In this document: positions 54,070 to 63,533 of the stretch, one piece after another
Numbering within the stretch: position 1 is the stretch's first letter
Layout: every line of letters begins with the position of its first letter
Source: Candidatus Microbacterium colombiense
Lineage (GTDB): Bacteria; Actinomycetota; Actinomycetes; Actinomycetales; Microbacteriaceae
Assembly: GCA_029203165.1 (NCBI GenBank)
Contig: CP119308.1
Span: forward strand, 1,426,001 to 1,490,000
Reading direction: 5' to 3'
DNA length: 64,000 bases
Notes under the pieces: model-generated
Told to the model about the DNA's origin: nothing
Databases searched by the model: none
The model's input: the letters and a program-made list of their open reading frames with translations, nothing else
Program-made: the position numbers and the translations under genes

Positions 54070-55644
54070 ATGAGACGCAGCATTGTCGCCGCGGCCGCCG
54101 TCGGCGTGACGGCCCTTGCCCTGTCCGGCTGCGCCGGAACGGCGGAGCCCGGGGGAGGAGAAGCGCAGACGATCAAGATCGCCGTGCAGTCGGACCCCGG
54201 AACACTCAACCCCATCACGAACGCGACCAACGCCAGCGAGTCGGTATCCACCTTCGGATACGAGTCGCTCCTGTTCTACCCCACCGGTGAGGAGCCCCAG
54301 GGCCTGCTCGCCGAGTCGTGGGAGTCCACCACGACGAGCGTCGAGTTCACCCTCAAGGACGGCGTGCTCTGCGTCGACGGCACGCCGCTCACCGCGACCG
54401 ACGTGAAGTCCACGTTCGAGTACGCGGCAGCGGATGAGACGGGCTCCCCGTACAAGGGCGTGTACTTCCCCGCGCAGGGACTCACGATCGAGGCCGACGA
54501 CGATGCCGGCACCGTGACGTTCACGAGCGAGGCGGCGCAGAGCTTCCTCGCCGAGACGATCGGCGCGCTGCCGATCGTGTGCGCCTCCGGACTCGATGAC
54601 CCGGCGGTGCTCGACACCGAGTTCCACGGCACCGGCGCCTATGCGCTGGAGTCCTCCTCGCCCGGACAGAGCTACACGTTCACGCTGCGCGACGACTACA
54701 CCTGGGGTGTCGACGACACGACGAGCAAGACCGCCGGCCTGCCGGGCACGGTCGAGATCTCGATCATCGAGAGCGATTCCACGGCGGCCAACCTTCTGCA
54801 GACCGGCGAGGCCAACATCGCGCAGGTCGGTGGCAGCGAACGCGACCGCCTGAAGTCCACCGAGTTCGCACAGGAGCTCGAGGTGCCGCTGCGCCCCGGT
54901 CTGATCTTCTTCAACCAGGCGGAAGGCCGCGTCGGACATGACCTGGCCGTGCGTCAGGCCCTCGCTCAGGCCGTCGACCGCGAGTCGGTCGGCCCCGTCG
55001 CCTCGGCGGGACGCGGCGAGCAGATCACGACGCTGGTGTCGGAGTTCGGGGCAGCGTGCACCGCCATGGACAGCTCCTCGGCGATCCCGTCGTACGACGT
55101 CGATGCGGCAGCCGCCGCGCTCGACGACGCCGGCTGGGTGGAGGGTGCCGACGGCATCCGCGCCAAGGACGGCAAGCCGCTGAGCATCCTCATGCTCTAC
55201 CCGGCCTCCGAGAGCCAGGGCGTCACCGCCGCCATCGAACTCCTGCAGACGGAGTTCAAGAAGATCGGTGTGGATGCTGTTCCCACCCCGTCCGCGTCGT
55301 ACACCGACGTCATCTTCTCCGGTGGCGACTGGGACATCGTGTGGGCGCCGATCTTCACGAGCCTGCCGAGCGACTGGGCCGGCATCCTGGGCGGGGAGTT
55401 CCCGCCGAACGGCGGCAACTGGACCTACAACGCCAACCAGGAATACTTCGACCTGGTCGGCGAGGCGCAGGCACTGGCCGGAGCAGACTCGTGCGATGCC
55501 TGGCAGGCGGCGCAGGACTCCCTGTTCAGCAACCTCGAGGTGCTGCCGGTGTACTCGTCGACGTCGACGTTCTACGGTGCCGGTGCGGAGTTCGGGATGT
55601 CCAAGAGCATCCTCGCTCCCACCACGATCCGCGTGACAGAGTGA
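54070..55644 (+). CDS. Peptide/oligo-solute ABC transporter substrate-binding lipoprotein, system 2
   Basis: 524 residues from ATG 54070 (GAGAGAGGACACC). Signal peptide with lipobox LSGC (Cys about 20). Family 5 landmarks: IAVQSDPGTLNP, GLLAESWEST, FEYAAADETGSPYKG, and GTGAYALES. It starts the second peptide-type importer, which has the same gene order and the same permease-ATPase fusion as system 1. The ALDH gene ends 103 bp upstream. Ligand is unknown; the following M20 and S10 genes suggest peptides or N-acyl amino acids. Confidence 0.92.
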   Translation: MRRSIVAAAAVGVTALALSGCAGTAEPGGGEAQTIKIAVQSDPGTLNPITNATNASESVSTFGYESLLFYPTGEEPQGLLAESWESTTTSVEFTLKDGVLCVDGTPLTATDVKSTFEYAAADETGSPYKGVYFPAQGLTIEADDDAGTVTFTSEAAQSFLAETIGALPIVCASGLDDPAVLDTEFHGTGAYALESSSPGQSYTFTLRDDYTWGVDDTTSKTAGLPGTVEISIIESDSTAANLLQTGEANIAQVGGSERDRLKSTEFAQELEVPLRPGLIFFNQAEGRVGHDLAVRQALAQAVDRESVGPVASAGRGEQITTLVSEFGAACTAMDSSSAIPSYDVDAAAAALDDAGWVEGADGIRAKDGKPLSILMLYPASESQGVTAAIELLQTEFKKIGVDAVPTPSASYTDVIFSGGDWDIVWAPIFTSLPSDWAGILGGEFPPNGGNWTYNANQEYFDLVGEAQALAGADSCDAWQAAQDSLFSNLEVLPVYSSTSTFYGAGAEFGMSKSILAPTTIRVTE

Positions 55645-55648
55645 CCGT

Positions 55649-56671
55649 ATGACGTCGCAGATCGTGACGCGGCCGAAGACCGTCGTGGTGGCCATCCCTC
55701 GGGGTGGCCGCCACGGCGGCGGACGCTGGGTCCCCTTCCTCCTCCGCCGCATCGGTCGGATGTTCATCGCGATGCTCGTGATCGTGACAGCCGCGTTCGT
55801 GGTGCTGCGCGCCGCGGGCGGAGACCCGGTCCGTGCGGCTCTCGGGCCGACCGCTCCGGCATCCGTCGTGGCGGAACGCCGGGCACAGCTCGGGCTCGAT
55901 GATCCGCTCATCGTGCAGTTCTGGAACTATCTGACCGGCATCGTGCTGCACGGCGATCTCGGCGTCTCCCTCATCACCGGACGATCGGTGAACGAGCTGG
56001 TGGAGTTCCGGCTCCCCGCCACCGTCCAGCTCGCCGGCATCGCGTTCATCGTGATCCTCATCATCGCGATCCCGCTGGGTCTCGCTATCGCGATCCTGAC
56101 GGCGGGAAACCGGCGTCGCCCCGTCGAGCTCGCCTTCACGTCGATCACGGGCTTCTTCGCTGCTGTCCCGGAGTACCTGATCGGCGTCGCGTTGCTGATG
56201 CTCTTCGCCATCACGATCCCGCTGCTCCCGGTGGCGGGGATCAGCGGACCGCAGTCCTACATCCTCCCCGTGCTCGCCCTCGCACTCGGCGCCTCCGCAT
56301 CCCTCTCGCGCATCGCCAGGGTCGAAGCGCTCAACGTCCTCAGCGACGACTACATCCGCACCGCCCGTTCCAAGCGGCTCCCCGCCGCCATGATCTACTT
56401 CCGCCACGCCCTGCCGAACATGCTCACCGCCACTCTGACCCTCGGCGGTGCCCTGCTCGCGACGATGATCGCCGGCAGTGTGCTGGTCGAGCGGGTCTTC
56501 AACTGGCCGGGCATGGGCAGCGCGTTCGTGCAGGCGATCATCACGAAGGACTACGGCATCGTGCAGGGCCTGGCAATCGTCTATGCGGCGATCATCCTCA
56601 TCGTGAACCTGCTGGTGGACGTGGTGCTCGCCCTCCTCGACCGTCGTACGACCATTCTGGAGACCGCATGA
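55649..56671 (+). CDS. ABC transporter permease, DppB type, system 2
   Basis: 340 residues. About 35 residues of basic N-terminal tail precede the first helix (GRMFIAMLVIVTAAFVVL). EAA loop RTARSKRLPAAMIYFRHALPN, and FNWPGMGSAFVQAIITKDY is the family element. Only 4 bp separates it from the binding-protein stop, and it overlaps the fusion gene by 4 bp, so the importer genes are coupled. Confidence 0.92.
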   Translation: MTSQIVTRPKTVVVAIPRGGRHGGGRWVPFLLRRIGRMFIAMLVIVTAAFVVLRAAGGDPVRAALGPTAPASVVAERRAQLGLDDPLIVQFWNYLTGIVLHGDLGVSLITGRSVNELVEFRLPATVQLAGIAFIVILIIAIPLGLAIAILTAGNRRRPVELAFTSITGFFAAVPEYLIGVALLMLFAITIPLLPVAGISGPQSYILPVLALALGASASLSRIARVEALNVLSDDYIRTARSKRLPAAMIYFRHALPNMLTATLTLGGALLATMIAGSVLVERVFNWPGMGSAFVQAIITKDYGIVQGLAIVYAAIILIVNLLVDVVLALLDRRTTILETA

Positions 56672-58593
56672 CCTCCGCACGCCGGCGCCGCTCCTGGCTG
56701 CTCCAGTCACCGATGGCGATGATCTCGCTGGCCTTCATCACGCTCTTCGCGCTCCTCGCCGTGTTCGCCCCGCTCATCTGGGGCACGCAGGCCGAGACCC
56801 CGTCTCCGGCCGACCTGTTGCAGCCGCCGAGCGCCGAGCACCCTCTCGGCACCGACGCGCTCGGTCGCGATCTGCTGCTGCGCACACTCGTCGCCACCCG
56901 GCTCTCGCTCGTGATGGCACTGGCGGCCACCGCGATCGGCGCCGTGGCTGGACTGATCCTGGGCGCACTGCCGGTGGTCGCCGGGCCCCGCGTGCAGCGA
57001 CTGTTCGGCTCGGTCATCAACACGTGGCTGGCGTTCCCCGTGCTGCTGGTCGCGATGCTCACCGTCATCCTGCTCGGCACCGGGTCGACGACGGCCGTGA
57101 TCGCACTCGCGCTCACCATGACTCCCTCGTTCGCGCGTCTCGCCCAGACGCTCTCCTCCCGCGTCGGCGGCTCGGAGTACCTTGCCGCCGCGCGCTTGCT
57201 CGGGGTGTCGAAGACGCGTCAGTTCACGCGGTACATCATCCCCAACATCGCAGAGCCCGTGATCGTGAACGTCACGATCTCGATCGGCGGCGGACTGCTC
57301 GCCCTGTCGAGCCTCAGCTTCCTCGGCGTCGGCGTGCAGCCGCCCGAATACGACTGGGGTCGACTGCTCAGCGAAGGCTTCGAGCAGGTGTACAGCCAGC
57401 CCACCGCGATCGTCGGGCCCGGCGTCATGGTGGTTCTCGCCGGGATCATGTTCGGGATGTTCGGTGAGGCCCTGGCCTCGCACATGCGCGGCCGAGGACG
57501 TGCCCGCACACTCAGCGCCCGCGAGCTCGGCGACCCTGCTCGCGTGACGACGGCGGATCTCGAGGAGGAGACTGCCGACGAGGTCGAGCCGCTGCTCGAG
57601 GTCGCAGGACTCAGCGTCTCGTTCCCCGGCGAGCACGGCTGGGTGCGCCCGGTGCAGGACGTATCCTTCCGCATCGCACCGGGGGAGATCGTCGGGGTGG
57701 TCGGCGAATCCGGCAGCGGCAAGAGCGTCACGATGATGGCGATCGCGCAGCTCGCCCCCGCAGGCGCCGCCGTGAGTGCGCAGCACCTCCGCTTCGCGGG
57801 CGAGGAGCTCGCGGGCCTGTCGGGCGAGCGGGCCGCCAAGAAGCTCGGCACCCGCGTCGGCGTCGTGTTCCAGGATTCGCTCACGGCGCTCAACCCCGCC
57901 CTCCGCGTCGGTACGCAGCTGGCCGAAGTGCCGCGCGTGCACCAGAAGGCGACCAGGCGCGATGCCGATGCCGCCGCCGTCGACGCACTCGCCGCGGTGT
58001 CGATCACCGACCCTGCGCGCCGAGCGAAGCAGTTCCCGCACGAGTTCTCGGGCGGCATGCGGCAGCGTGCACTGATCGCGATGTCGCAGATCGGCAAGCC
58101 GCGTTTGATCATCGCCGACGAACCCACCACGGCACTCGACGTCACGGTGCAGCAGCGCGTGCTCGCCCTGCTCCGGCGCGAGTGCGAGGAGACCGGTGCC
58201 GCGGCCATCGTGGTGTCGCACGACATCGCTGTGCTCGCCGAACTGTGCCAGCGCATCCTCGTGATGTACGGCGGGCGGATCGTCGAGGACGTGGACGTTC
58301 GTCACCTCGCCGAGCCGGAGCGACTGGCGCACCCGTACACGCGGGCGCTGGCCGAGTCGCTGCCGGACCTCGACACCGACCGCACGGAACCGCTTGCCAC
58401 GATCCCCGGCGAGCCGCCCGATCTCTCCGTTCCGGTCGTCGGCTGCGCCTTCGCACCCCGCTGTGCATTCGCGACTGACCTCTGCCGCACCGAGACCCCG
58501 CAGCTGATCGCCCATGGCTCGGGTCGCGTCGCCTGCTGGCATCCGCAGGACATCGGTGTGCACGAAGACGAGTTCGAGAAGGCGGGTGCATGA
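56668..58593 (+). CDS. Fused DppC-type permease and DppD-type ATPase, system 2
   Basis: 641 residues. Permease part about 1-280 (GTDALGRDLLLRTLVATRLS; EAA loop AAARLLGVSKTRQFTRYI), acidic linker about 280-315, then ATPase with Walker A GESGSGKSV, Q-loop VFQDSLTALNP, signature FSGGMRQR, Walker B LIIADEPTTALDV, switch His VSHDI, and the oligopeptide-type C-terminal Fe-S-like region CAFAPRCAFATDLCRTETP, which system 1 lacks. The parallel fusion in both systems suggests duplication of an ancestral fused operon. Confidence 0.93.
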   Translation: MTSARRRRSWLLQSPMAMISLAFITLFALLAVFAPLIWGTQAETPSPADLLQPPSAEHPLGTDALGRDLLLRTLVATRLSLVMALAATAIGAVAGLILGALPVVAGPRVQRLFGSVINTWLAFPVLLVAMLTVILLGTGSTTAVIALALTMTPSFARLAQTLSSRVGGSEYLAAARLLGVSKTRQFTRYIIPNIAEPVIVNVTISIGGGLLALSSLSFLGVGVQPPEYDWGRLLSEGFEQVYSQPTAIVGPGVMVVLAGIMFGMFGEALASHMRGRGRARTLSARELGDPARVTTADLEEETADEVEPLLEVAGLSVSFPGEHGWVRPVQDVSFRIAPGEIVGVVGESGSGKSVTMMAIAQLAPAGAAVSAQHLRFAGEELAGLSGERAAKKLGTRVGVVFQDSLTALNPALRVGTQLAEVPRVHQKATRRDADAAAVDALAAVSITDPARRAKQFPHEFSGGMRQRALIAMSQIGKPRLIIADEPTTALDVTVQQRVLALLRRECEETGAAAIVVSHDIAVLAELCQRILVMYGGRIVEDVDVRHLAEPERLAHPYTRALAESLPDLDTDRTEPLATIPGEPPDLSVPVVGCAFAPRCAFATDLCRTETPQLIAHGSGRVACWHPQDIGVHEDEFEKAGA

Positions 58594-59393
58594 TGGCCGA
58601 TCTCGTCATCGAGAATCTGGTGGTCACGTTCGGTCGAGGACACCACGCGGTGAACGCCGTCGACGACGTGTCTCTCACGGTGCCTCACGGGACGACCGTG
58701 GGCTTGGTGGGAGAGTCCGGTTCGGGTAAGTCCACGGTGGCTCGCACGGTCGCCGGGCTGCAGAAGCCCACCTCCGGACGCATCCTGCTCGACGGCAAGA
58801 ACCTCGCCGTCGGTCGTCACGACCGCAGAGCGCACGCGCGCGACGTGCAGATGATCTTCCAGGATCCTTACTCCTCGCTGAACCCTCGGATGTCGGTGGG
58901 GGAGACACTGGACGAGGCATTGGCGACGCACGGCGCCGGCAACGCGAAGGCCCGTGCGGCTGGCGTCAAGGAGCTGCTCGAGCTCGTGCGCCTGAAGCCC
59001 GGCGTCTCGGAGCTGCACCCGTCGAGCCTGTCGGGCGGAATGCGCCAGCGCGTCGCGATCGCGCGGTGCCTCGCCGTGAAGCCGCGCCTGATCATCGCCG
59101 ACGAGATCACCTCGGCGCTCGATGCCTCGGTGCAGGGCGCGGTGCTGAATCTGATGCGCGAGCTGCAGCGGGAGCTCGAGCTCTCGGTGCTCTTCATCAC
59201 GCACAACCTGGCCGCGGTGCGGTACATCGCCGACACCACGGCGGTCATGCGCAACGGCGAGATCGTCGAGCACGGCGATGCCGATGCGATCGTCTCGAAC
59301 CCTGTGCACCCGTACACGCAGGCACTGGTGGCCGCGATCCCGCGCATCCAGAACGCCGGCACAGACAGCCTCCTCCACTCGATCGGATCCTGA
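58593..59393 (+). CDS. ABC transporter ATP-binding protein, DppF type, system 2
   Basis: 266 residues from ATG 58593 (an ATG at 58590 is also in frame). Walker A GESGSGKST, Q-loop IFQDPYSSLNP, signature LSGGMRQR, Walker B LIIADEITSALDA with Ile where Pro is usual, switch His ITHNL. It pairs with the fusion. The stop is followed at once by the M20 gene. Short for DppF; the C-terminal tail is reduced. Confidence 0.9.
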   Translation: MADLVIENLVVTFGRGHHAVNAVDDVSLTVPHGTTVGLVGESGSGKSTVARTVAGLQKPTSGRILLDGKNLAVGRHDRRAHARDVQMIFQDPYSSLNPRMSVGETLDEALATHGAGNAKARAAGVKELLELVRLKPGVSELHPSSLSGGMRQRVAIARCLAVKPRLIIADEITSALDASVQGAVLNLMRELQRELELSVLFITHNLAAVRYIADTTAVMRNGEIVEHGDADAIVSNPVHPYTQALVAAIPRIQNAGTDSLLHSIGS

Positions 59394-60578
59394 ATGACCC
59401 TTCTCGACGACGCTCAGGGTCTGCTGCCCGAGCTCGTGGCCCTGCGCCGCGCCATCCACGCCGATCCAGAGCTCGGCCTCGCCCTGCCGCGCACCCAGCA
59501 GCGGGTCCTCGATGCGCTCGAGCCCTGGGAGTTGGAGACACACTGCGGTACGGGCCTGAGCTCGGTCGCGGCGATCGTGCGCGGCGCCCACCCCGGACCC
59601 ACAGTGCTGCTGCGTGCCGATATGGACGCGCTGCCGCTCACCGAGGACACCGGCCTCGACTACGCCGCCACGGGAGAGCGTATGCACGCGTGCGGTCATG
59701 ACCTGCACGTGGCGGGTCTCGTAGGCGCCGCGCACCTGCTCGCCGCGCGCCGAGAGGAACTGCACGGCGACGTGCTGCTGATGTTCCAGCCCGCTGAGGA
59801 GATCGGCGACGGCGCGCGCCGCATGATCGACGAGGGGCTGCTCCATCTCACCGGATCCCGCCCGGTCGCCGCGTACGGCATCCATGTCGTGCCGGGGGAG
59901 TACGGGATCTTCTCCACCCGCGTCGGAGCGCTGATGGCCGGCGCGATCGAGGTCGAGGTGACCATCACCGGGCACGGTGGCCATGCCTCCGCTCCGCACC
60001 TCACGCGCGACCCGGTGCCGGCGGTCGCGGAGCTCGTGACCGCCCTGCAGTCCTTCGTGACGCGGCGCTTCGACGTGTTCGACCCCGTCGTGCTCAGCGT
60101 CACCCAGCTGCACGCCGGTGGCCCGGCCCGCAACATCATCTCCGACACTGCCACGCTGGTCGCCTCGGTGCGCGTGCTCTCGCACGAGACCAGTGCCCGC
60201 GTGCAGGCAGAGCTCCCGGTGATCGCGCGCGAGATCGCCGCCGCGCACGGCTGCACGGCCGAAGTCGACACGGTCGTGCTGTGCCCGCCCACCGTGAACG
60301 ACGCCGCGGCTGTCGCCGCTGTGCGCGAGACCCTCACCGGGCTCTTCGGCGAAGACCGGGTGCGCGAGACCCCGAACCCGGTCATGGGCTCGGAGGACTT
60401 CTCCTACGTGCTCGAACAGGTGCCAGGGGCATTCCTGTTCCTGCGCGCGACCCCCGCCGACGTCGACCTCGAGACCGCGGCGCCGAACCATTCGCCGCAC
60501 GTGGTGTTCGACGACGCGGTGCTGGCGGATCAGGCAGCCGCCTTGGCCGCGTTCGCCCTGGAGCGGCTCCAGGGCTGA
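59394..60578 (+). CDS. M20D-family amidohydrolase (N-acyl amino acid or IAA-amino acid hydrolase-like)
   Basis: 394 residues. Metal residues: MHACGHDLHVAG with Cys100, His102, and a Glu-Glu pair in PAEEIGDGAR (bridging/base), then EDFSYVL and His in APNHSPHVVFDD. This CGHD arrangement with Cys is the M20D branch (hippurate, indole-acetyl-amino-acid, N-acetyl-diaminopimelate hydrolases). It starts 1 bp after the importer stop (no space for its own site), so it deacylates what the importer brings in (inference). Convergent with the S10 genes. Confidence 0.92.
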   Translation: MTLLDDAQGLLPELVALRRAIHADPELGLALPRTQQRVLDALEPWELETHCGTGLSSVAAIVRGAHPGPTVLLRADMDALPLTEDTGLDYAATGERMHACGHDLHVAGLVGAAHLLAARREELHGDVLLMFQPAEEIGDGARRMIDEGLLHLTGSRPVAAYGIHVVPGEYGIFSTRVGALMAGAIEVEVTITGHGGHASAPHLTRDPVPAVAELVTALQSFVTRRFDVFDPVVLSVTQLHAGGPARNIISDTATLVASVRVLSHETSARVQAELPVIAREIAAAHGCTAEVDTVVLCPPTVNDAAAVAAVRETLTGLFGEDRVRETPNPVMGSEDFSYVLEQVPGAFLFLRATPADVDLETAAPNHSPHVVFDDAVLADQAAALAAFALERLQG

Positions 60579-60606
60579 GGGGCGCGTGGGGCCGTCCGCC
60601 GCTCGT

Positions 60607-62019
60607 TCAGCGCGTCAGGAAGGCGCGCAGGTCGGCGTTCAGCTGAACCGCGACATCGGGGTCGCTGTACATCATGTGCCCCGCGGCGTACCGGTGGGAC
60701 TCGGTGCGCACGCGGGGGAGATCCCAGTGGCGCAGCAGATGATCTGCCGCGCCCACCGTGGTCAGCGAGTCGTAGATCCCGGTGCCGACGAAGAGCCGCG
60801 CGTGCGGCATCTGCTTCATCCATTGCGACAGGCGTGCCGGGTAGGGGTAGGTGTGGAACGGGGAAGGCCGTCCCATCGAGATGAATCCGGCGCTGCCCTC
60901 GTCCTCCCAGAGCCAGTCGCGTCCGGCCTCCTGATCGACGACCCGATAGGGGCGGTCGGGAGAAGCGCCGAACACCCGTGGCAGCAGCTGCGCGATCCCC
61001 GACGCGTACCGAGGGGAGAGCGCGACATCCGACGGATCCAGCCCGAGCTCGCCGAACGAGCGATCGGCACTCGGCAGGTGGTAGCGGCTGTCGGTCACTC
61101 CGAGGGCGCGGCCGGGGAGCAGGCGGGCGCGGAAGTCCTGCTTGCTGATCCACAGGCGGGCGTCGATCAGCTCCTGCGAGGGGATCCCGATCATCGACGA
61201 CAGTCGGGCCGCGACGGCGGCGCGCTCGGAAGGCGGTAGCGCGTCGCCCTGCAGCATCGCGAGCGCCAGGTCGGTGCGGGCGAAGTCCAGTGCGGCGTCG
61301 ATCGCACCGTCGACCGTCGCGTGCTCGCGCGAACCGGCGCCGTGGAACCAGGCGGTCGCTGCCTTGTACGGCAGATTCGCGAGCGCCCCGACGATGTTGC
61401 CCGGACGGTCGAGCGTCTCCTGGATGTTCACGGCCTGCCCCAGTAGCGCGATGCCGCTGAGCGGAGCCGTGTCCATGTTGTGCGCCGAGGTCGCCAGGAA
61501 CGCGGCGCGCTGGGTGCCGTAGCTCTCGCCGAGGAAGAACTTCGGCGCATCCCAGCGCCCGTGCCGGTTCACCCACTCCGAGATCGCCACCGCGATCGCA
61601 TCCGCATCTCCTTCGACGGAGCGGAAGGCTCCTGCATCCGTGCCGTCGTCGATGGTTCCGAATCCGGTGCCGGGAGCGTCGAGGAAGACGAGGTCCGCGA
61701 CGTCGAGGATCGTGGAGGGACTCTCCTCGATGCCGTAGGGCGGACCGCCGTCGGCCTGGGGGTCGCGGGGAATCCGGGCTCGCCACGGGCCGATGCCGCT
61801 CAGGTGCAGGTATACGGAGGAGACCCCTGGGCCTCCGTTGGTCAGGAACAGCACCGGACGACCGGGCGGGCCGTCATCGATCATGTAGCTGAAGGCTGAG
61901 ATGCGGCCCTGTCGCGCGCCGTCGGAACGGCGCAGCGGCAGCTCTTCCTGCCGGGCGACGTATGTCACAGACCCCACGCGGCCCGCGATCCGACGATCGT
62001 CGGTCAGCTCGTGCATCAC
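60607..62019 (-). CDS. S10-family serine carboxypeptidase-like hydrolase, copy 2
   Basis: 470 residues from GTG 62019 (ATG 62016 also possible). No signal peptide, so cytoplasmic. Oxyanion block TNGGPGVSSVYLHLSGIGP, nucleophile Ser166 in LGESYGTQRAA, Asp near FVGTGIYDSLT, His in AAGHMMYSD. S10 enzymes cleave C-terminal residues or act as acyltransferases/hydrolases on esters and amides. It lies 7 bp downstream of its paralogue (62027-63505), so this is a tandem duplicate. It has a shorter N-terminus and D-to-G changes near the oxyanion loop. Confidence 0.9.
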   Translation of the reverse strand: MMHELTDDRRIAGRVGSVTYVARQEELPLRRSDGARQGRISAFSYMIDDGPPGRPVLFLTNGGPGVSSVYLHLSGIGPWRARIPRDPQADGGPPYGIEESPSTILDVADLVFLDAPGTGFGTIDDGTDAGAFRSVEGDADAIAVAISEWVNRHGRWDAPKFFLGESYGTQRAAFLATSAHNMDTAPLSGIALLGQAVNIQETLDRPGNIVGALANLPYKAATAWFHGAGSREHATVDGAIDAALDFARTDLALAMLQGDALPPSERAAVAARLSSMIGIPSQELIDARLWISKQDFRARLLPGRALGVTDSRYHLPSADRSFGELGLDPSDVALSPRYASGIAQLLPRVFGASPDRPYRVVDQEAGRDWLWEDEGSAGFISMGRPSPFHTYPYPARLSQWMKQMPHARLFVGTGIYDSLTTVGAADHLLRHWDLPRVRTESHRYAAGHMMYSDPDVAVQLNADLRAFLTR

Positions 62020-62026
62020 GCTCGCC

Positions 62027-63505
62027 TCAGCGCGCGGTGGCGTCGCGGTAGAACACGTCGAGGTCGCGCTTCATGTGCGTCGCCGCCAGCTCATCGACGA
62101 ACGTCATGTGCCCGGACTCGTAGAAGGTGAAGCGGATGTTCTGGCGCAGCGCGGGGGCGAGGTACAGGTGCGCGACGTCGAGCTCCGGACCGAAGAACGG
62201 CGTGGCGAGGTCGTAGTACCCGCCCATCACGTAGACCTTGAGGTTCGGGTTGCGGCGGACGGCGGCCGAGAGATCGAGCGAGACGTCGGGGACGAGCTGC
62301 GGCGCATCGATTCCCGGTGCCTTGTGCGTCCAGTCCCAGGCGCGTGAGATCGGCATGTTGTACAGGTGCCGGTAGTGCAGCTCGCTGGTGTAGCCGATGT
62401 CGTCGACGAGGTGGGCGCGGTAGGTCGACAGATGGGCGCTGTTCACGCCCGCCGTCGCCGCGTCGTCGGTGGCGGGGTCGTGCGATCCATTGCCGCGCAC
62501 ATACTGGTGCTCGGCGGTGAAACGGGTGTCGAAGCGACCGATCACGCGGCCTTCGTCGGCCAGAAGCGCGTAGCGGTACTGCTCCATGCCGATGCGGAAG
62601 TGGTTCTTCTTCAGGGTGTCGGCGTCGAGGCCGACCAGCGCGCTCATCTGCTCGGCGACGTCGTTCTCGATGTCGCTCGGCAGCTGGTCACCGCGCAGCA
62701 GTGCGGCGGCGAAGGGGCCCTGAGCGAACTCACGAGCCTCGGCGAGGAACGGCACGAGTTCGCTGTGAGCTGTGCGCGCCTTGCCGTGGTACCACGCGGT
62801 GGCGGCGAACGAGGGCAGGAGGTTGATGTACTCCCGCGGACCTCCGATGTTGCTCTCGCCCCAGTTCAGCACGGTCGACAGCAGCACCACGCCGTTGAAG
62901 TCCAGACCCTGGTTCTGCAGGCGGTGCACGAGGGCGGCGGCGCGGGTCGTGCCATAGGACTCGCCGAACAGGAAGCGCGGGGCGTTCCAGTTGTTCGTGA
63001 TCGTCAGCCAGCGTGTGACCGCCTTCGCGAAGGCATCGACATCCTGGTCGACGCCCCACACCTGGCCGGGCTTCGTGTCGCCCAGCAGGCGGGAGTATCC
63101 GGTGCCCGGGGCGTCGATGAAGACCAGATCGGACTCGGTCAGCAGCGTGTGCGGGTTGTCGCCGGATGTGTACGGCGCGGGTGGCGTGGCCAGCGGGGTG
63201 TTCGTGGGGGTGCGCTTCGGGCCGAAGCCGCCGATGTTGAGCCAGAGACTCGCCGACCCGGGGCCGCCGTTGAACAGGAAGGTCACCGGCCGCTCGGGGG
63301 CGCCGTCTGCGCGGTCGGCCACGTAGGAGGTGTAGAACACGCTCGCGAGCGGGCGGTTCTCGTCGTCGCGCACGATGACCGTGCCGGCGCCTGCCGTGTA
63401 GTCGAGCGTGCGTCCGCCGGCCGCGAGCTGGTGGCGACGGGAGGTGAACGTCTCGGGGCTGAGCGTCTCTGAGGCGGTCTGGTCGGCAGGGGTCGGCTCG
63501 GTCAC
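62027..63505 (-). CDS. S10-family serine carboxypeptidase-like hydrolase, copy 1
   Basis: 492 residues. FLFNGGPGSASLWLNIGG, nucleophile Ser183 in FGESYGTTRAA, Asp/His: MGGYYDLATPF and YESGHMTFVD. ATG 63505 lacks a signal peptide (starts TEPTPADQT). The operator-B-like site at 63534-63556 lies 29 bp upstream. Together with its downstream copy and the M20 gene it forms the hydrolytic end of the second island. In bacterial S10 proteins, peptidase and esterase activities both occur. Confidence 0.92.
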   Translation of the reverse strand: MTEPTPADQTASETLSPETFTSRRHQLAAGGRTLDYTAGAGTVIVRDDENRPLASVFYTSYVADRADGAPERPVTFLFNGGPGSASLWLNIGGFGPKRTPTNTPLATPPAPYTSGDNPHTLLTESDLVFIDAPGTGYSRLLGDTKPGQVWGVDQDVDAFAKAVTRWLTITNNWNAPRFLFGESYGTTRAAALVHRLQNQGLDFNGVVLLSTVLNWGESNIGGPREYINLLPSFAATAWYHGKARTAHSELVPFLAEAREFAQGPFAAALLRGDQLPSDIENDVAEQMSALVGLDADTLKKNHFRIGMEQYRYALLADEGRVIGRFDTRFTAEHQYVRGNGSHDPATDDAATAGVNSAHLSTYRAHLVDDIGYTSELHYRHLYNMPISRAWDWTHKAPGIDAPQLVPDVSLDLSAAVRRNPNLKVYVMGGYYDLATPFFGPELDVAHLYLAPALRQNIRFTFYESGHMTFVDELAATHMKRDLDVFYRDATAR

Positions 63506-63533
63506 GGGTCTCCCTAGAAAATGAATGAGTGAA

